A DNA stretch of 40,063 nt from Chara braunii (GCA_003427395.1 BFEA01000532.1:308524-348586); one strand, 5' to 3'; counted from the stretch's first letter, positions 17,961 through 28,261 are shown. The notes: generated by a model from the sequence alone, not told the origin. Numbers and translations: made by a program.

Positions 17961-18503
17961 TGGCCCTTAACAAATATGGAACTCACTCATGCCTCTTCCC
18001 ATTACGGCGGAATGGAGCGCGCTCATGCCTCTCACCATTATGGCCGAGAGAACGTGAGCAAAGGTCTAACAATGGGGGTGGGGGTCTATTGGGGTGAAGT
18101 CATTTGTCCCCTTAAAAAAAATGGCCGTGCTTAGACAGATGGGCCAGATGGCTAAAGGGTGGTAGAATGAATGCTGCAATTTGAAGTTTAACTCAGTTTG
18201 TAGTATATAATTCCAAATGAAAGACAAAATGTATAGTATAAAAATCAAATTCCAAATGAAAGACAAAAAAATGAAACAAATGACCTTGAAATGATGGTGG
18301 TCAAAATTAATCAGATGGAAGGGTATGATTATTGTTTTTTTTTGAAGGTGAAATTGGATGAGAGAAACCTCTTTTTTTTGTGTGTGTGCGTGGAAGGCGA
18401 CAGTAGAAGAGAAGTAAGATGGAGCCTTCGACACCGGATCGTACTTACCGGGGATGCTTTTAACTTGCTAAGTGGGTTTCCCATATACGACGTTTCGACC
18501 AAA
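17961..18503. other. No gene seen
   Basis: AT-rich, with a ~45-bp repeat (AAATTCCAAATGAAAGACAA at 18208 and 18247). Could be upstream region or intron of the gene at 18596; I cannot identify a promoter. Confidence 0.35.
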
Positions 18504-18505
18504 AA

Positions 18506-18544
<39 letters not shown>
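18504..18544 (+). repeat. (AAAT)n microsatellite
   Basis: About ten AAAT units directly upstream of the large open frame. Confidence 0.9.
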
Positions 18545-18578
18545 AGAAGAAGAGAGAAGTACCCTTGTGCGGATAGAG

Positions 18579-18595
18579 GTGAGTTTGGCTCTCAG
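18579..18595 (+). promoter_or_regulatory. Donor-like GTGAGT and acceptor-like CTCAG abutting the ATG
   Basis: GATAGAG|GTGAGTTTGGCTCTCAG|ATG: a consensus 5' splice site and a 3' splice site only 17 nt apart. The interval is too short to be an intron. One of the two is probably functional: either the frame begins after a spliced 5' exon, or the donor ends a leader exon of a longer intron. Confidence 0.35.
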
Positions 18596-20956
18596 ATGTT
18601 TGAAAATGGCTTTCTGCTGCAGGATGGAAGGAAGAGCACGTCTCCAGATAGCAACGCATTGGAGAATGGGAAGTGCAAGCATGGTGATCTTGCTCCTTTG
18701 AAAGGTGGACCTCTCTGGGAGCTGCGAGAGACGAGTAGAGGAGTGAAGCGGCAGCAGTTCGATACACCACACACGAAGGTAGAGAAGCTAGAAATGCGGA
18801 GCGATCAACCTTCCCCTGATCATCGTGTGGCTGTGGCTACGAGTTTGCAGGATGGGCAAGGGCAAACCGCGTCCGATAAGCCGCAGAAGATGCACTGCCA
18901 GGCGGCCGTTTCCAATGCACAGAATTTGCGCACAGGGCCGAAGGGAGGGAAGCAGCAGCATCATACGGACTCCCGCGCAGAGGTAGACGATGAGAGAACG
19001 AAGATGGAAACGAAGCTCGTGCGGGAAGAGAAGGTGGCAATGCAGCGGTGTGTGTCTTCACCCGTCAACCATGCGGCCGTCGATCCGCAGGATGTGCGAA
19101 ACACACATCGCGTCTTGCAGAGGGCGAAGGCCGTTGCGACTGCCGATGAGAGAGATCATACTGGGACACAGCCGACAAAGCACTCGGTATCGGACCGGGA
19201 TCGGACTGGACTGCAGGTGTTCGAAATGGAACAGAGGGTCAAGAATGTCACCGATGCCGAGGGGGAAGGGAAGATTCAGAGGAAGCTTCTTCGCAACTTC
19301 ACTGACTCTGAGAAGTCCGTAATGAGAAAGATGCCAAGTGGCACTGATGGGCTTGCATGGAGAGGAGCCCAAGGAATGAACAATGCGACGGCAGCGAAGG
19401 TGGCAGTGGGCAACGCAGCAGGGAGCATCAAGACGATGGTCGAACGGGGACCTCTTCCTCGTGCGTCATCGGAGAGGGCATTGGGGAAGAGCAGCAGCAA
19501 CTACACGTCCGCTGAAGGTTTGGGGAAGGACGCCAGAGGGAGTGAGATTAGGTCTTCCAAGACGTCAGGACCGGGGGCGGCAGTGACTGCAGAGCAGTCG
19601 AAGGTGAGACAGGTGGAAGTCGATATTCCCGGTGTTGCACCAGGAGAGAGTGAATGCACACAAAGAGGTCTGACTGAGGACAAAGCTGCAGTGGAGGGGA
19701 TTCCACTGTCAATTATGCCATGTTGTACTCTTTCGAACGAAGAGTTGAGCGTCTCGTCGAGAGAGACAGAATCTGATGAGGTTGTTTCAACGGGAGAAAG
19801 TGTAGGTTGTGATAAACATACGACGAGTCGGAGGTGGAATGCAGCAGAAGATGCTGCGTGTGTTGATGCTCAGGAAGATGATGCCCTTCTTGCAACCACA
19901 GAGAACGTGGCCATGGTAGGTATCTCTCTGTATCGTCGGCAGAAGATAGCATTATCCCCGAGCCTCGCCGACAGGAGCGAACGGTCAGCATCACGAGCCG
20001 GACCAGTCTTTGGATGTGCGGGGGGGATTGTTCACATAGAGTCTGACTTCAATCATGGCGCTGTCAGAGAGCTGCCTGTTGTGAAAAATGTCAAGGAAAG
20101 GACAAAGCAGCAGCAGCAAGTATGTTTTCATGAGACTGAAGAACGGCCATCGGATTTTTTCCGGGTTCCGTGCTCGGTGACGCGATCTTCTTCGGTGACA
20201 CAACAAAGTGAGACCAAGACTCCCCTTTTTCTTTCTCCAACCTCTCAGAAAACCTCTTGCCTTCCTTCGCCCAAATCTCTGCGAATGCCTCATTTGCTGG
20301 TCTTCAGTTTGCCCGGGGGATCACAGACTGACGTAGAAGTGGAAGACGGTGAGCTAGAGGAGCAGCAATTGCTAGACTTCCCGGCCATGGCAGTCGATGA
20401 CAATGAGGATATGCTTTTGGATGATGCGACGACTGACCTATGGAAGCTCCACGTTGACGAAAAACGGGCGTTTCAGACGAATGGCCTCCTAGGTCGGGAG
20501 GGGGCGCGGTCTTTTAGTCTCCCTCCTTTTCCAATGGCAGCTCTGGACTCCGTTGTCAGCAAACACTGGAGCGTGGAACGGACCATCCCTGCTCATGCCA
20601 CTGCGGATCGGGAGACGCATTCGTTCCCTCTTCTACCGATGGCCCAGACATCCGGCCTTAAACCGCGGACTCTGAGAGCATCTGGCAATGATAAAGTGGA
20701 TTCGGTTTCAAGCTCCTGTTGTTCGATTGCCGATGCCAAGCAGAGTCATGAAGGATTCGACTCAAACCAGTTGCAAGATCTGGCGATGCTCGTCATCCCA
20801 CCTTTAGAGTGGAATCTTCAGCACAGAGAGCCGATAACTGGTGGCTTGCCAATACCAAGACGAAAAGGTTGGGGGCCAAGGATGGGGAAGATGGCGCTTG
20901 TCGTCTCAGCCTTTGCAATAGCCTATTTTGATGCATCTCGATGGCGGCACAAATGA
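18596..20956 (+). CDS. Hydrophilic orphan protein, 786 aa, possible C-terminal membrane tail
   Basis: An uninterrupted 787-codon frame in a region otherwise full of stops, with mixed codon use and no repeat structure, so coding is likely. I recognise no family. Residues 1-570 are rich in Ser, Glu, Lys, Arg, Gln and Thr and probably disordered. There is a Gln run at about 503-507, an acidic segment at about 579-610 (VEVEDGELEEQQ...DDNEDMLLDD), CC pairs near 376 and 706, and a C-terminal hydrophobic segment MALVVSAFAIAYF (766-778). That segment follows a basic stretch (RRKGWGPRMGK) and precedes eight residues, so a tail anchor is possible but the segment is short. The ATG is preceded by TTTGGCTCTCAG, a usable 3' splice site, and the frame stays open upstream to 18545, so this may be an internal or terminal exon rather than the whole gene. 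A second acceptor (TTTCTGCTGCAG) lies just inside. Confidence 0.7.
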   Translation: MFENGFLLQDGRKSTSPDSNALENGKCKHGDLAPLKGGPLWELRETSRGVKRQQFDTPHTKVEKLEMRSDQPSPDHRVAVATSLQDGQGQTASDKPQKMHCQAAVSNAQNLRTGPKGGKQQHHTDSRAEVDDERTKMETKLVREEKVAMQRCVSSPVNHAAVDPQDVRNTHRVLQRAKAVATADERDHTGTQPTKHSVSDRDRTGLQVFEMEQRVKNVTDAEGEGKIQRKLLRNFTDSEKSVMRKMPSGTDGLAWRGAQGMNNATAAKVAVGNAAGSIKTMVERGPLPRASSERALGKSSSNYTSAEGLGKDARGSEIRSSKTSGPGAAVTAEQSKVRQVEVDIPGVAPGESECTQRGLTEDKAAVEGIPLSIMPCCTLSNEELSVSSRETESDEVVSTGESVGCDKHTTSRRWNAAEDAACVDAQEDDALLATTENVAMVGISLYRRQKIALSPSLADRSERSASRAGPVFGCAGGIVHIESDFNHGAVRELPVVKNVKERTKQQQQVCFHETEERPSDFFRVPCSVTRSSSVTQQSETKTPLFLSPTSQKTSCLPSPKSLRMPHLLVFSLPGGSQTDVEVEDGELEEQQLLDFPAMAVDDNEDMLLDDATTDLWKLHVDEKRAFQTNGLLGREGARSFSLPPFPMAALDSVVSKHWSVERTIPAHATADRETHSFPLLPMAQTSGLKPRTLRASGNDKVDSVSSSCCSIADAKQSHEGFDSNQLQDLAMLVIPPLEWNLQHREPITGGLPIPRRKGWGPRMGKMALVVSAFAIAYFDASRWRHK

Positions 20957-21356
20957 GGATGATCTGTTGCAATTCATGTGCTCCTAATGTGCCACCAGTG
21001 ATGTATTGTGCGATCAGTTGTGTTATTTATTGCAGCTTTGTGCATCGTAATTTCCGAACTAAGTCTTCCGGAGTCTGTATCGAACGGATAAAGTGCTGAA
21101 GAAAATCGCCGCCGCCGCATTTTGAGCTGCATGCATGTGAACATTGTGAAGCTTTTCTGGTGTCGTTGTGAGGTTCCTTATCGGTACCCAGTTAGTACAC
21201 TGTTGAGCTATGTTTTTGTGGAGTTACACTCACTGTTGAGCTATGTTATTGTGGAGTTTTTCTGTAGACTATGTCATGGTATGTTCACATAGGTTATGTA
21301 GTGCAGGTGTACTAAAATTTTGTCTACTATTTTGAAATGCTCCTGACTTTTTTCAG
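20957..21356 (+). other. 3' flank of the orphan gene with a candidate 3' splice site
   Basis: A ~30-bp repeat (GTTGAGCTATGTT[T/A]TTGTGGAG) lies at about 21203 and 21236. TACTAAA (21310) matches a branch point and is followed by CTCCTGACTTTTTTCAG ending at 21356, a strong acceptor. No clear AATAAA was seen close to the stop. Confidence 0.4.
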
Positions 21357-21488
21357 GTACTCATGCACTGGAAATCATGCGACGTCGCTGTCGGACGTGC
21401 TATTTGCACCCGCCTGTATGCGAGGACGAATCATTTTCCTTGTGGACTGGTCCTGCTCCACAGACTTTGTGCTGCAGTCTGCAGATAA
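21357..21488 (+). other. Possible alternative terminal exon
   Basis: Directly after the acceptor at 21356 one frame stays open for 43 codons (VLMHWKSCDVAVGRAICTRL...) to a TAA at 21486. If the orphan gene has a donor near its 3' end (for example AAAAG|GTTGGG near 20867), this could replace the hydrophobic C-terminus. Other frames are also open, so coding is not established. Confidence 0.25.
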
Positions 21489-21715
21489 GCTAAACCACTC
21501 GCTGCTGCGGCACACAAGACAGTGAAGGTGTGCGAGTGCTAGTCAGACAGGAGAGGTCCAGTTGACGAAGTATGAGATTGCATGCGTCGGGTGTCGGTGA
21601 GGGTGGAAGAAGGGAAATAGAAAAGCATGAGGAGTAACAGGCTGAGCAAAACAGGATAGAGAATCGAGGGCACAGGGTACTGGAGGCAAGCGGAGACATG
21701 CTGAAGCAGGAGGCA

Positions 21716-21718
<3 letters not shown>
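21489..21718. other. No gene seen
   Basis: Purine-rich unique sequence between the gene flank and a (CT)n tract. Confidence 0.3.

Positions 21719-21790
<72 letters not shown>
21719..21790 (+). repeat. (CT)36 microsatellite
   Basis: Uninterrupted CT dinucleotides for 72 bp. Confidence 0.95.
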
Positions 21791-21791
<1 letters not shown>

Positions 21792-22239
21792 AACATCGCA
21801 GACAGAGAAACCAAGTGACCAGTCACCTGGACACTGGGTTTCGCTGTGTGCTGCAGGTTCATGAAGGCTCTGACTGTGGCTGGTTGGGGGGCTCCAGAAC
21901 AGCCGGCTTGGGCCGAGAGAGTTTGCAGCCTGCTCAGGCAGTTTCAGAATGACTGACTGTCAAATTTGCCTCTGTTTTATGCGTGCAAGCTGTCCATGCA
22001 GCGCATCTGCATTTGTTTCATCTCAGTGATTCAAGAGAGGAGAACGCTGTCTCAGACTGGCTGAATGCTAGATTTGCCTCCTTTCGATGCCAGCAACCTG
22101 TTCGGCGTACGCACATTCGTTTCACTTCCCGCACTTCACGATGTTATGTCCCCTAACGGTTATGTTTCTCTCCTGTACCGATTGTTGCTCTCCTCATCTC
22201 TGTCCCTCCATTGTCACCACACCATTGCGTGCTCCTCGT
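21791..22239. other. No gene seen; weak internal repeat
   Basis: GACTG[A/G]CTG...AAATTTGCCTC or AGATTTGCCTC and CGTTTCA-like blocks recur about 110 bp apart (near 21950 and 22055), an old duplication. No product recognised. Confidence 0.35.
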
Positions 22240-22415
22240 GCACCCCCTCTGTTATTCCTGTAGTTTTGAGGTTTTGTCGTCCTGCACCCCCTCTGTTTTT
22301 CCTGTAGTTTTGAGGTTTTGTCCTCCTGCACCCCCTCTGTTTTTCCTGTAGTTTTGAAGTTTTGTCCTCCTGCACCCCCTCTGTTTTTCCTGTAGTTTTG
22401 AGGTTTTTGTAGGTT
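22240..22415 (+). repeat. 44-bp minisatellite, four units
   Basis: GCACCCCCTCTGTT[T/A]TTCCT then GTAGTTTTGAGGTTTTGTC starts at 22240, 22284, 22328 and 22372. A 32-bp duplication (TTTTGAAGTTATGGGAGGGG) follows at about 22500-22555. Confidence 0.9.
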
Positions 22416-22559
22416 TTCTCCCAGTGGACTTTCGACGTCTTTTGTATGTGTAAGAATATGAGGAAATGATTGTATCATCATGTTCTCCATGATGTCTCCG
22501 TTTTGAAGTTATGGGAGGGGTGGTCTCCATTTTGAAGTTATGGGAGGGGTGGAACCTCC

Positions 22560-23467
22560 TACTTCCTAGGATAAAGCCCTCAGACTGGAATTTGCAGGTT
22601 TAACTTATCTCATTCCAACATGCAATGCCTTGTGCATGGCCGGGGTGGGTCGACGAGGGTTTCCGGTGGTGGTGGTATTGATATTCATTTGTCTGGTAAA
22701 GGCCATAGGAGAACACTCTGGGGTAAAAAAAAAAAAAAAAAAAAAAAAAGAACATTCTGGGGTGCTCCTTTGTCTCGGTATGGGCCCATGGACTGCAGAG
22801 GTGCAGGTAGCCCCAGTGGTCTTGCAGTACAGTTGCCGACGCCGTACTTGTTGGAGGTTGTCAAATCGTTCGGACTCGAATGTTCTCCGTGGCCACAGTG
22901 GATTTCGACAAGTCGCATGATGCTGTCATTTGCAGTGGAGTCGGTCCGGGATCGGGAGTGTTTTCAAAGAGTATGTTGTGCGAGAAGTCGAGAACCCGAC
23001 ATAGGTGTTGTACCTGACATGCGATGTTTCCGCGATACTTCCGTGATGTTTCTACGATGTGCCCACGTACTGCGGTAGGTGGCGAATAGCACGGCATGAC
23101 GTTTGCACATTGGTGGTACATAGCATGCGGAGTCATTGCGGACATGGCTATCTTTTTTTTGGAAATGACCCAAATGAGGTGTGCAGGTCTGAACAGTCAG
23201 TCGTACCTGACGAAAGCAGTGTCTGGAAAAAATGTATGCTAAGTGCCCTCATCTGGCCCTCCAGAGGGGGCCTTGATGACAATGTCAAGGTAGGCTTTTT
23301 TTCGCTACGAAGCTTGTTGAGGGGAGGTTTATGTCTATATGTGGAGATGTGATACAGCTTTATACGACGAATGTACCTTGGCAAACATTACAGCTTCATA
23401 CGATGAATGTACCTTTTTGCCAAACAGAAAACAGAGCTGCTCGGGAGTCGGGCGTACGATGAAGGAT
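22560..23467. other. No gene seen
   Basis: A 26-base A run at 22724-22749 is the only marked feature. Flanking sequence shares AACA[C/T]TCTGGGGT on both sides of the run, which could be a target duplication around a decayed tail. Frames on both strands overlap and are unrecognised. Confidence 0.35.
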
Positions 23468-23741
23468 CTGTGTAGGTTTCGATCGGTCATGAGCTGTAGC
23501 GGTCAGGCCTTCCTCAGTGGGAATTATAACAGAGCTGCTTTATGAGTAGGCACAGAGTACAGTACTTGACGACTTGTGTGGGGCGAAGGCCTGTGTGGCG
23601 TCATCTGTGTAGGTTTCGATCGGTCATGAGCTGTAGAGGTCAGGTGTTCCTCAGTGGGAATTATAGCAGAGCTGCTTTATGAGTAGGCACAGAGTACCGT
23701 ACTTGACGACTTGTGTGGGGCGAAGGCCTGTGTGGCGTCAA
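23468..23741 (+). repeat. 137-bp tandem duplication
   Basis: CTGTGTAGGTTTCGATCGGT begins at 23468 and 23605. Units are nearly identical through CTTTATGAGTAGGCACAGAG to GAAGGCCTGTGTGGCGTCA. Confidence 0.9.
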
Positions 23742-23854
23742 CATCTAACGGTCAATGTCAGTATCCGGTGAGCAGGTCCAGCATGTGTGGGGGCTGAGGC
23801 CTGTGTGGCATCAACTTCTAACATTCAGTGTGAGCAGTGAGAGAGTAGGTCCAG

Positions 23855-24086
23855 CATGCTTCTGAAGTGTCCTGATTTTGTCCAACATTTGCATTCCTAT
23901 GCTGATATGCTCCGCCGGCTCGTTGACGAGAGGAGTACGTGGGTTGAGCCGGCACATTTACCATTTACGGCATGCTTCTGAAGTGTCCTGATTTTGTCCA
24001 ACATCTGCATTCCTATGCTGATACGCCTTGCCGGCACGTTGACGAGAGGAGTACGTGGGTTGAGCCGGCACGTTTACGAGAGGAGT
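23855..24086 (+). repeat. 116-bp tandem duplication
   Basis: CATGCTTCTGAAGTGTCCTG begins at 23855 and 23971. Both units end GACGAGAGGAGTACGTGGGT then TGAGCCGGCAC. Confidence 0.9.
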
Positions 24087-24700
24087 AGAAGTACATAGCC
24101 AGGTGCACAAGGGCTTTGGACTCGTCGTGTAGTCGCTTTGCTGGCATGTCTAGCAGATGAGTATGTGGGTTGACGACAAAAATCTGTACTTCATAGCCAG
24201 GTGCAGGAGGCCTACTCTGCCCAGTGCTGGCACGTCTTCACGGGTCGATGAAAGAAGTACGTGGCGAGGTGCATGAGGCCTCTGGACTCTGTGCATCTTG
24301 ATGAAAATCTACGTAGCCAGGTGCATGAGGCCTCTGGACTCTGTGTTCACTGTTTTGCCGGCATGTCTAGCAGAGCAGTATGTGGCTTAATGAGAAAAAA
24401 AAAGGCCCATAGCCAGGTGCAGGAGGCCTACTCTGCTCATTAGCTTTGCCGCGGTATGTTTAGCGAGCAAGAGGAGTGTATGGCTTGATGAACCAACTAC
24501 GTAGTCAGGTGCATGAGGCTGCTGGACTCTCCGCTGATCCTCAGCTCTGCCGGCATGTGTAGCAGAGGAGTATGTGACCGGCGGGTGAGAGGATTACATA
24601 ACCACCAGGTGCATTTGAGGCCCATTTTTGTAGCCAGGTGCATGAGGCCTCTGGACTCTGCGCATTCACATGAAGCTTGACCCCTGTGTTTTGCCGGCAG
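24067..24700 (+). repeat. Degenerate ~100-bp minisatellite
   Basis: TAGCCAGGTGCATGAGGCCT, CTGGACTCTG and TTTGCCGGCATGTCTAGCAG with GAGTATGTGG recur about seven times with indels. Several A-tract and codon-like stretches arise from the unit and are not genes. Confidence 0.8.
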
Positions 24701-25342
24701 AAGACGAGTTTTGACAGAAATGCCGAGTTGTTTTGTCTTCCGAGCCGGCCCTCGATGCATTTTTTGAGAGGTCGATGCGTCATATTGCGACTCATATGTC
24801 AGGGATGCTGCATTTTGAGAGTCTGTCTGTGGCCGATGCACTCTGGAGTTTAGTTTTGAGAGTGTCTGCGCTACGGATAATTTTTATTTATTTTTTATTA
24901 AATATAATGGAAGGACTGTGCGTGATGTGTTTCAGGAGTTCGCCTTCGATTCGTCCATTCGGTAGCACGTTTCGTCAGTTGTATGATCAGCCTACTTGTG
25001 TGCTGTCATCCAGGCAGAGCATCCTGAGGCTTGCCGTTGCTTCTGGCTGGTTCGAGAATGCTCCCGCTGTGGCTGTGTTTTTTTTGTTTTTTGCGCTACC
25101 CAAGCCAAGGCTGCGGCATTATACACCATACTCAGCGGAACGCATGAGCTCCTTACCCCTGGAACTATGGACCATGCGGGGGTGAGAGAGCTTGCAGCCT
25201 GGGGAGTGGAGGAGAGGCAATCTTGGGAGTCTTAGCTGCACCGGCCTGTTGGAGTTCGTTTCGTCTGATGATATCTAATTTAATAATTTTAATTTATATA
25301 TAGAAGACGTTGTGGCTTTATGAGAACTGGAGTGGAGACTCG
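24701..25342. other. No gene supported
   Basis: A 150-codon plus-strand frame (24733-25185) begins inside repeat sequence, has no ATG at its first codon and shows no family resemblance. An AT-rich patch follows at 25270-25305. Confidence 0.3.
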
Positions 25343-25383
<41 letters not shown>

Positions 25384-25473
25384 NNNNNNNNNNNNNNNNN
25401 NNNNNNNNNNNNNNNNNNNNNNNNNNNNNNNNNNNNNNNNNNNNNNNNNNNNNNNNNNNNNNNNNNNNNNNNN

Positions 25474-25508
<35 letters not shown>
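25343..25508. other. Poly-A / gap / poly-T
   Basis: A run of about 41 A (25343-25383), 90 undetermined bases (25384-25473), then about 35 T (25474-25508). The two homopolymers face each other across the gap, as expected for two tailed retroelements inserted tail to tail or for an unresolved inverted repeat. Confidence 0.9.
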
Positions 25509-25746
25509 CTTTGTTGCTGTTGTCAGTATTGAAGTCTCTTAATTAAACTGTGCAGGAAATTTATTGCCTGCATGGCAGGCTGTGCATGTTGCCAGACTAG
25601 CCAGGGCTAGCATGGAGCATTAGGCAGGCAGGGGTCTCATGTGTATATGTGTGCCTCTGGCCCTCTGCTCCATATTAGGTGTGAGGTGTTATCATAATCA
25701 TCATGATGTTATCTCCTCTGCGTTGTTGCCCTACGTTGTCCGTGAC

Positions 25747-25779
<33 letters not shown>

Positions 25780-26089
25780 GGTACTTTTTCACTCTTCTTG
25801 TTTCAGTTATTTTTGGTGTGCTACTCTGCTCTACTCCGTTCAGTGTTCGAGTGTGACAGTCTTATTTTATGCAGGAACTTGGCAGCAAGTACATACATGG
25901 TCGCCGTTCTTCTTAGTCATGATGTCAGGAGCCGGGGGGGCTTAGTAATCGATGGCAAGCATGGATTGACATCTCTGAGTCAATGCATCTAGTCTATTTC
26001 ATGGTCGGTTCAGCAATAGACTGTCTTCCATTATTTGTTATTATTATTTGAATTTATTTCTTGATATATTTCTTGCCATCTGTTAACAG
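25509..26089. other. No gene seen; possible intron upstream of the 26.1-kb exon
   Basis: GC-moderate with a T29 run at about 25751-25779 and AT-rich sequence ending in the polypyrimidine stretch TTTCTTGATATATTTCTTGC just before the acceptor at 26089. Confidence 0.35.
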
Positions 26090-26404
26090 TCTGGAGGTAT
26101 TCAAATTTGTGCAGGAGGGAGGCGAGCTCGGGCGTAGAAAACGGACGGTACGAGAAGAGGTGGAGATAATCAAGATTCTGATTGGCGCAGAGTTTCCAAA
26201 TGCATCGGAGTTGGAAGATACGACGAGAGGACTCCTCGGAAAAGTGTGCCTACTTGCAGATGTTCTCGGTATCGATCTCTTGCCCATCTCCAAGTCCAAG
26301 GCGGCGTCGGCGGACGAACAAGCGGAAGCCGGGTTGTCCCTAATTAAACGAGTTCTGGGTGTCAAATTGCACTGGCATGAAGGCAAATGTGGTGAAAGTA
26401 GAGG
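26090..26404 (+). CDS. Isolated exon of an unrecognised protein
   Basis: Bounded upstream by a good acceptor (TTCTTGCCATCTGTTAACAG, ending 26089; a second in-frame acceptor TTTGTGCAG ends at 26114) and downstream by a consensus donor (AGAGG|GTGAGG at 26405). Throughout, one frame stays open and reads as ordinary protein: LEVFKFVQEGGELGRRKR, EEVEIIKILIGAEFPNASEL, GLLGKVCLLADVLGIDLLPI, LSLIKRVLGVKLHWHEGK. It has charged residues spaced for amphipathic helices. I cannot name the family. Partner exons were not found, and the sequence after the donor enters tandem repeats. It may be one exon of a gene with long introns or a relict. Confidence 0.5.
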
Positions 26405-26454
26405 GTGAGGGCAACGGCTGGTCCGTGCGTGTTATCGAGCGAGCAGTGGTCGTC

Positions 26455-26695
26455 GACTCGTCGGTGCGATACGACCCAGTGGGTTGGTGGATACGAAGCT
26501 GCGAAGCAGAGCCCAATTGAATGCCTGTGTGGAGTTTCAAGTAGTACAAGGACATGCCGGAGGACGGTTGAGCTGATGGCAGTCGTCAGTGCGATACCAC
26601 CGACGGGGTTGGACATGAAGCTGTGTGAAGCTGAGCCCGATGCCTGTGTTGGGAGTTTGAAGTAGTACAAGCACATATCCGAGGAATGTTGCGCT
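26455..26695 (+). repeat. ~115-bp degenerate tandem duplication
   Basis: GTGCGATAC[G/C]ACC...GGGTTGG..GATACGAAGCTG..., ATGCCTGTGT[T/G]G and AGTAGTACAAG[G/C]ACAT recur once, with about 15-20% difference. Facing minus-strand frames come from this repeat. Confidence 0.7.
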
Positions 26696-27720
26696 TATTC
26701 AGAAGTAGGACCTCTCTCGAGTCTCTACCCAACGAAGTTTTGGGTCCGTGCCATCGAGTGGTTTCTCGTTGAAGGTCGGTGACATTGCCGATTGCCAAAG
26801 ATTCTGAAGGCGGAGCAGATTAACATGATCTTTAAATAGGAGTATATGATCCGGAATCGACGAAGTTTTGAGCCCTTTTGGGTTGTTAATTATCTGGGTT
26901 TGATGACGATTGTGGAGGCACAGAGTGAGTCATGTTGTGAAGATGTGGGTGGTAGGTGTGTAGGTGTGTAGGTGTGTAGGTGTAGTTAGTGTTAAGATCG
27001 GTGTGGAGCAGCGCGGTTATCGAGATCAGATGTCATTGACGAGGGTTCAAGCCATTGACGGTTCGGTCAGCTCATTGATTGGGGTGTACTGTGTTTTATT
27101 GTGATCAGATGTCATTGACGAGGGTTCAAACGTTAAACCACTGATGGTTCGGTCAGCTCATTGATTGTGTATTGTGTACGAGTACTTCGAGAGACTGTAT
27201 GAGCGCAGACCAGACACTACCGGTAGTATGAAATGCGATATGGTAGCTTTACAATAGGGGGTGACACTGTCTCTGCTGAACCGGATCATGGTGAGTTTAG
27301 TGTGATTTTGATGTACGGCTATGTATCTCCCGATAAGGACATGGACATGCTATTTTTAGAACAGGGAACGAAGTCACATGGTAGTACGAGGACTCCGGCA
27401 AGTTACTCTGCTGAATCAGATAGTGATTTTGATTTACTCTGCTGAATCAGATAGTGATTTTGATTTATAATTTTATAGTGTGATTGACACTTGCGCCCAT
27501 CCCGCTAAGGACATGATATAGGGAACTGTGTCCCATGGTGGTTGAATTGCAACTCTCACGCAATCCCGGAGAAGGATCGCTTCGCTTCGCAGAGCATACT
27601 CGTTGACTGAGATCTGGATCCGACCGGCGACTGCAGTACGACCGCATCCACGGCGGGCTGTAATTGCAGCCACACGCAATCCCGAAAAGTTGAAGTTAGT
27701 ATGTGTTTGCCCTCGTACAA
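26696..27720 (+). repeat. Short tandem duplications in otherwise featureless DNA
   Basis: GTGTAGGT repeats at 26950-26985. GATCAGATGTCATTGACGAG plus GGTTCGGTCAGCTCATTGAT twice at about 27024-27165. An exact 31-bp duplication (TTACTCTGCTGAATCAGATA...) at 27403 and 27434. No gene seen. Confidence 0.7.
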
Positions 27721-28094
27721 TGAGCGCGTTAGTGCAGGTACTTGTCGAGCTGCTTAACTAACTCGTATTTCACTAAGTTAAACCCAGACTACGACTTATC
27801 GGGTCATTGTCAATCGACGGAGTCTAGGTTTGTGATGATCAGTATGCGGTTCAGCAGTTCACCATCCAACGGTTCTTTTGTAGCTTCAGGGTTTTTTGTC
27901 CAACAGTGCAACAGTGCATGTCATTGAGCTGAACCGGGTGTGTAAGTAACAGTAAGTTGTCCTTGAGGCTGCTGTGTTTAGGAGATGTACTCAGTAGATT
28001 GAGTTGAGGACTGCTGCTACCACTTGTTTAGGACTGAATGTTTCTGTATTTCTTGATTTTTGTCTGTTATTCCTTCCAGTCTTCCCCGCCTCTC
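27721..28094. other. No gene seen
   Basis: Unique-looking sequence with no repeat, RNA or splice-bounded frame that I can support. Confidence 0.3.
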
Positions 28095-28095
28095 N

Positions 28096-28181
<86 letters not shown>

Positions 28182-28200
28182 CTCTGTGGGTGTGGGTGTG

Positions 28201-28261
<61 letters not shown>

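Noticed and set aside
22240-22415. A CRISPR-like array
   Set aside because: The 44-bp units are directly contiguous with no unique spacers, and the sequence is nuclear eukaryotic DNA; it is a minisatellite.
24733-25185. 150-codon plus-strand frame
   Set aside because: First codon is not ATG, the 5' part lies in repeat sequence, and the peptide shows no family features.
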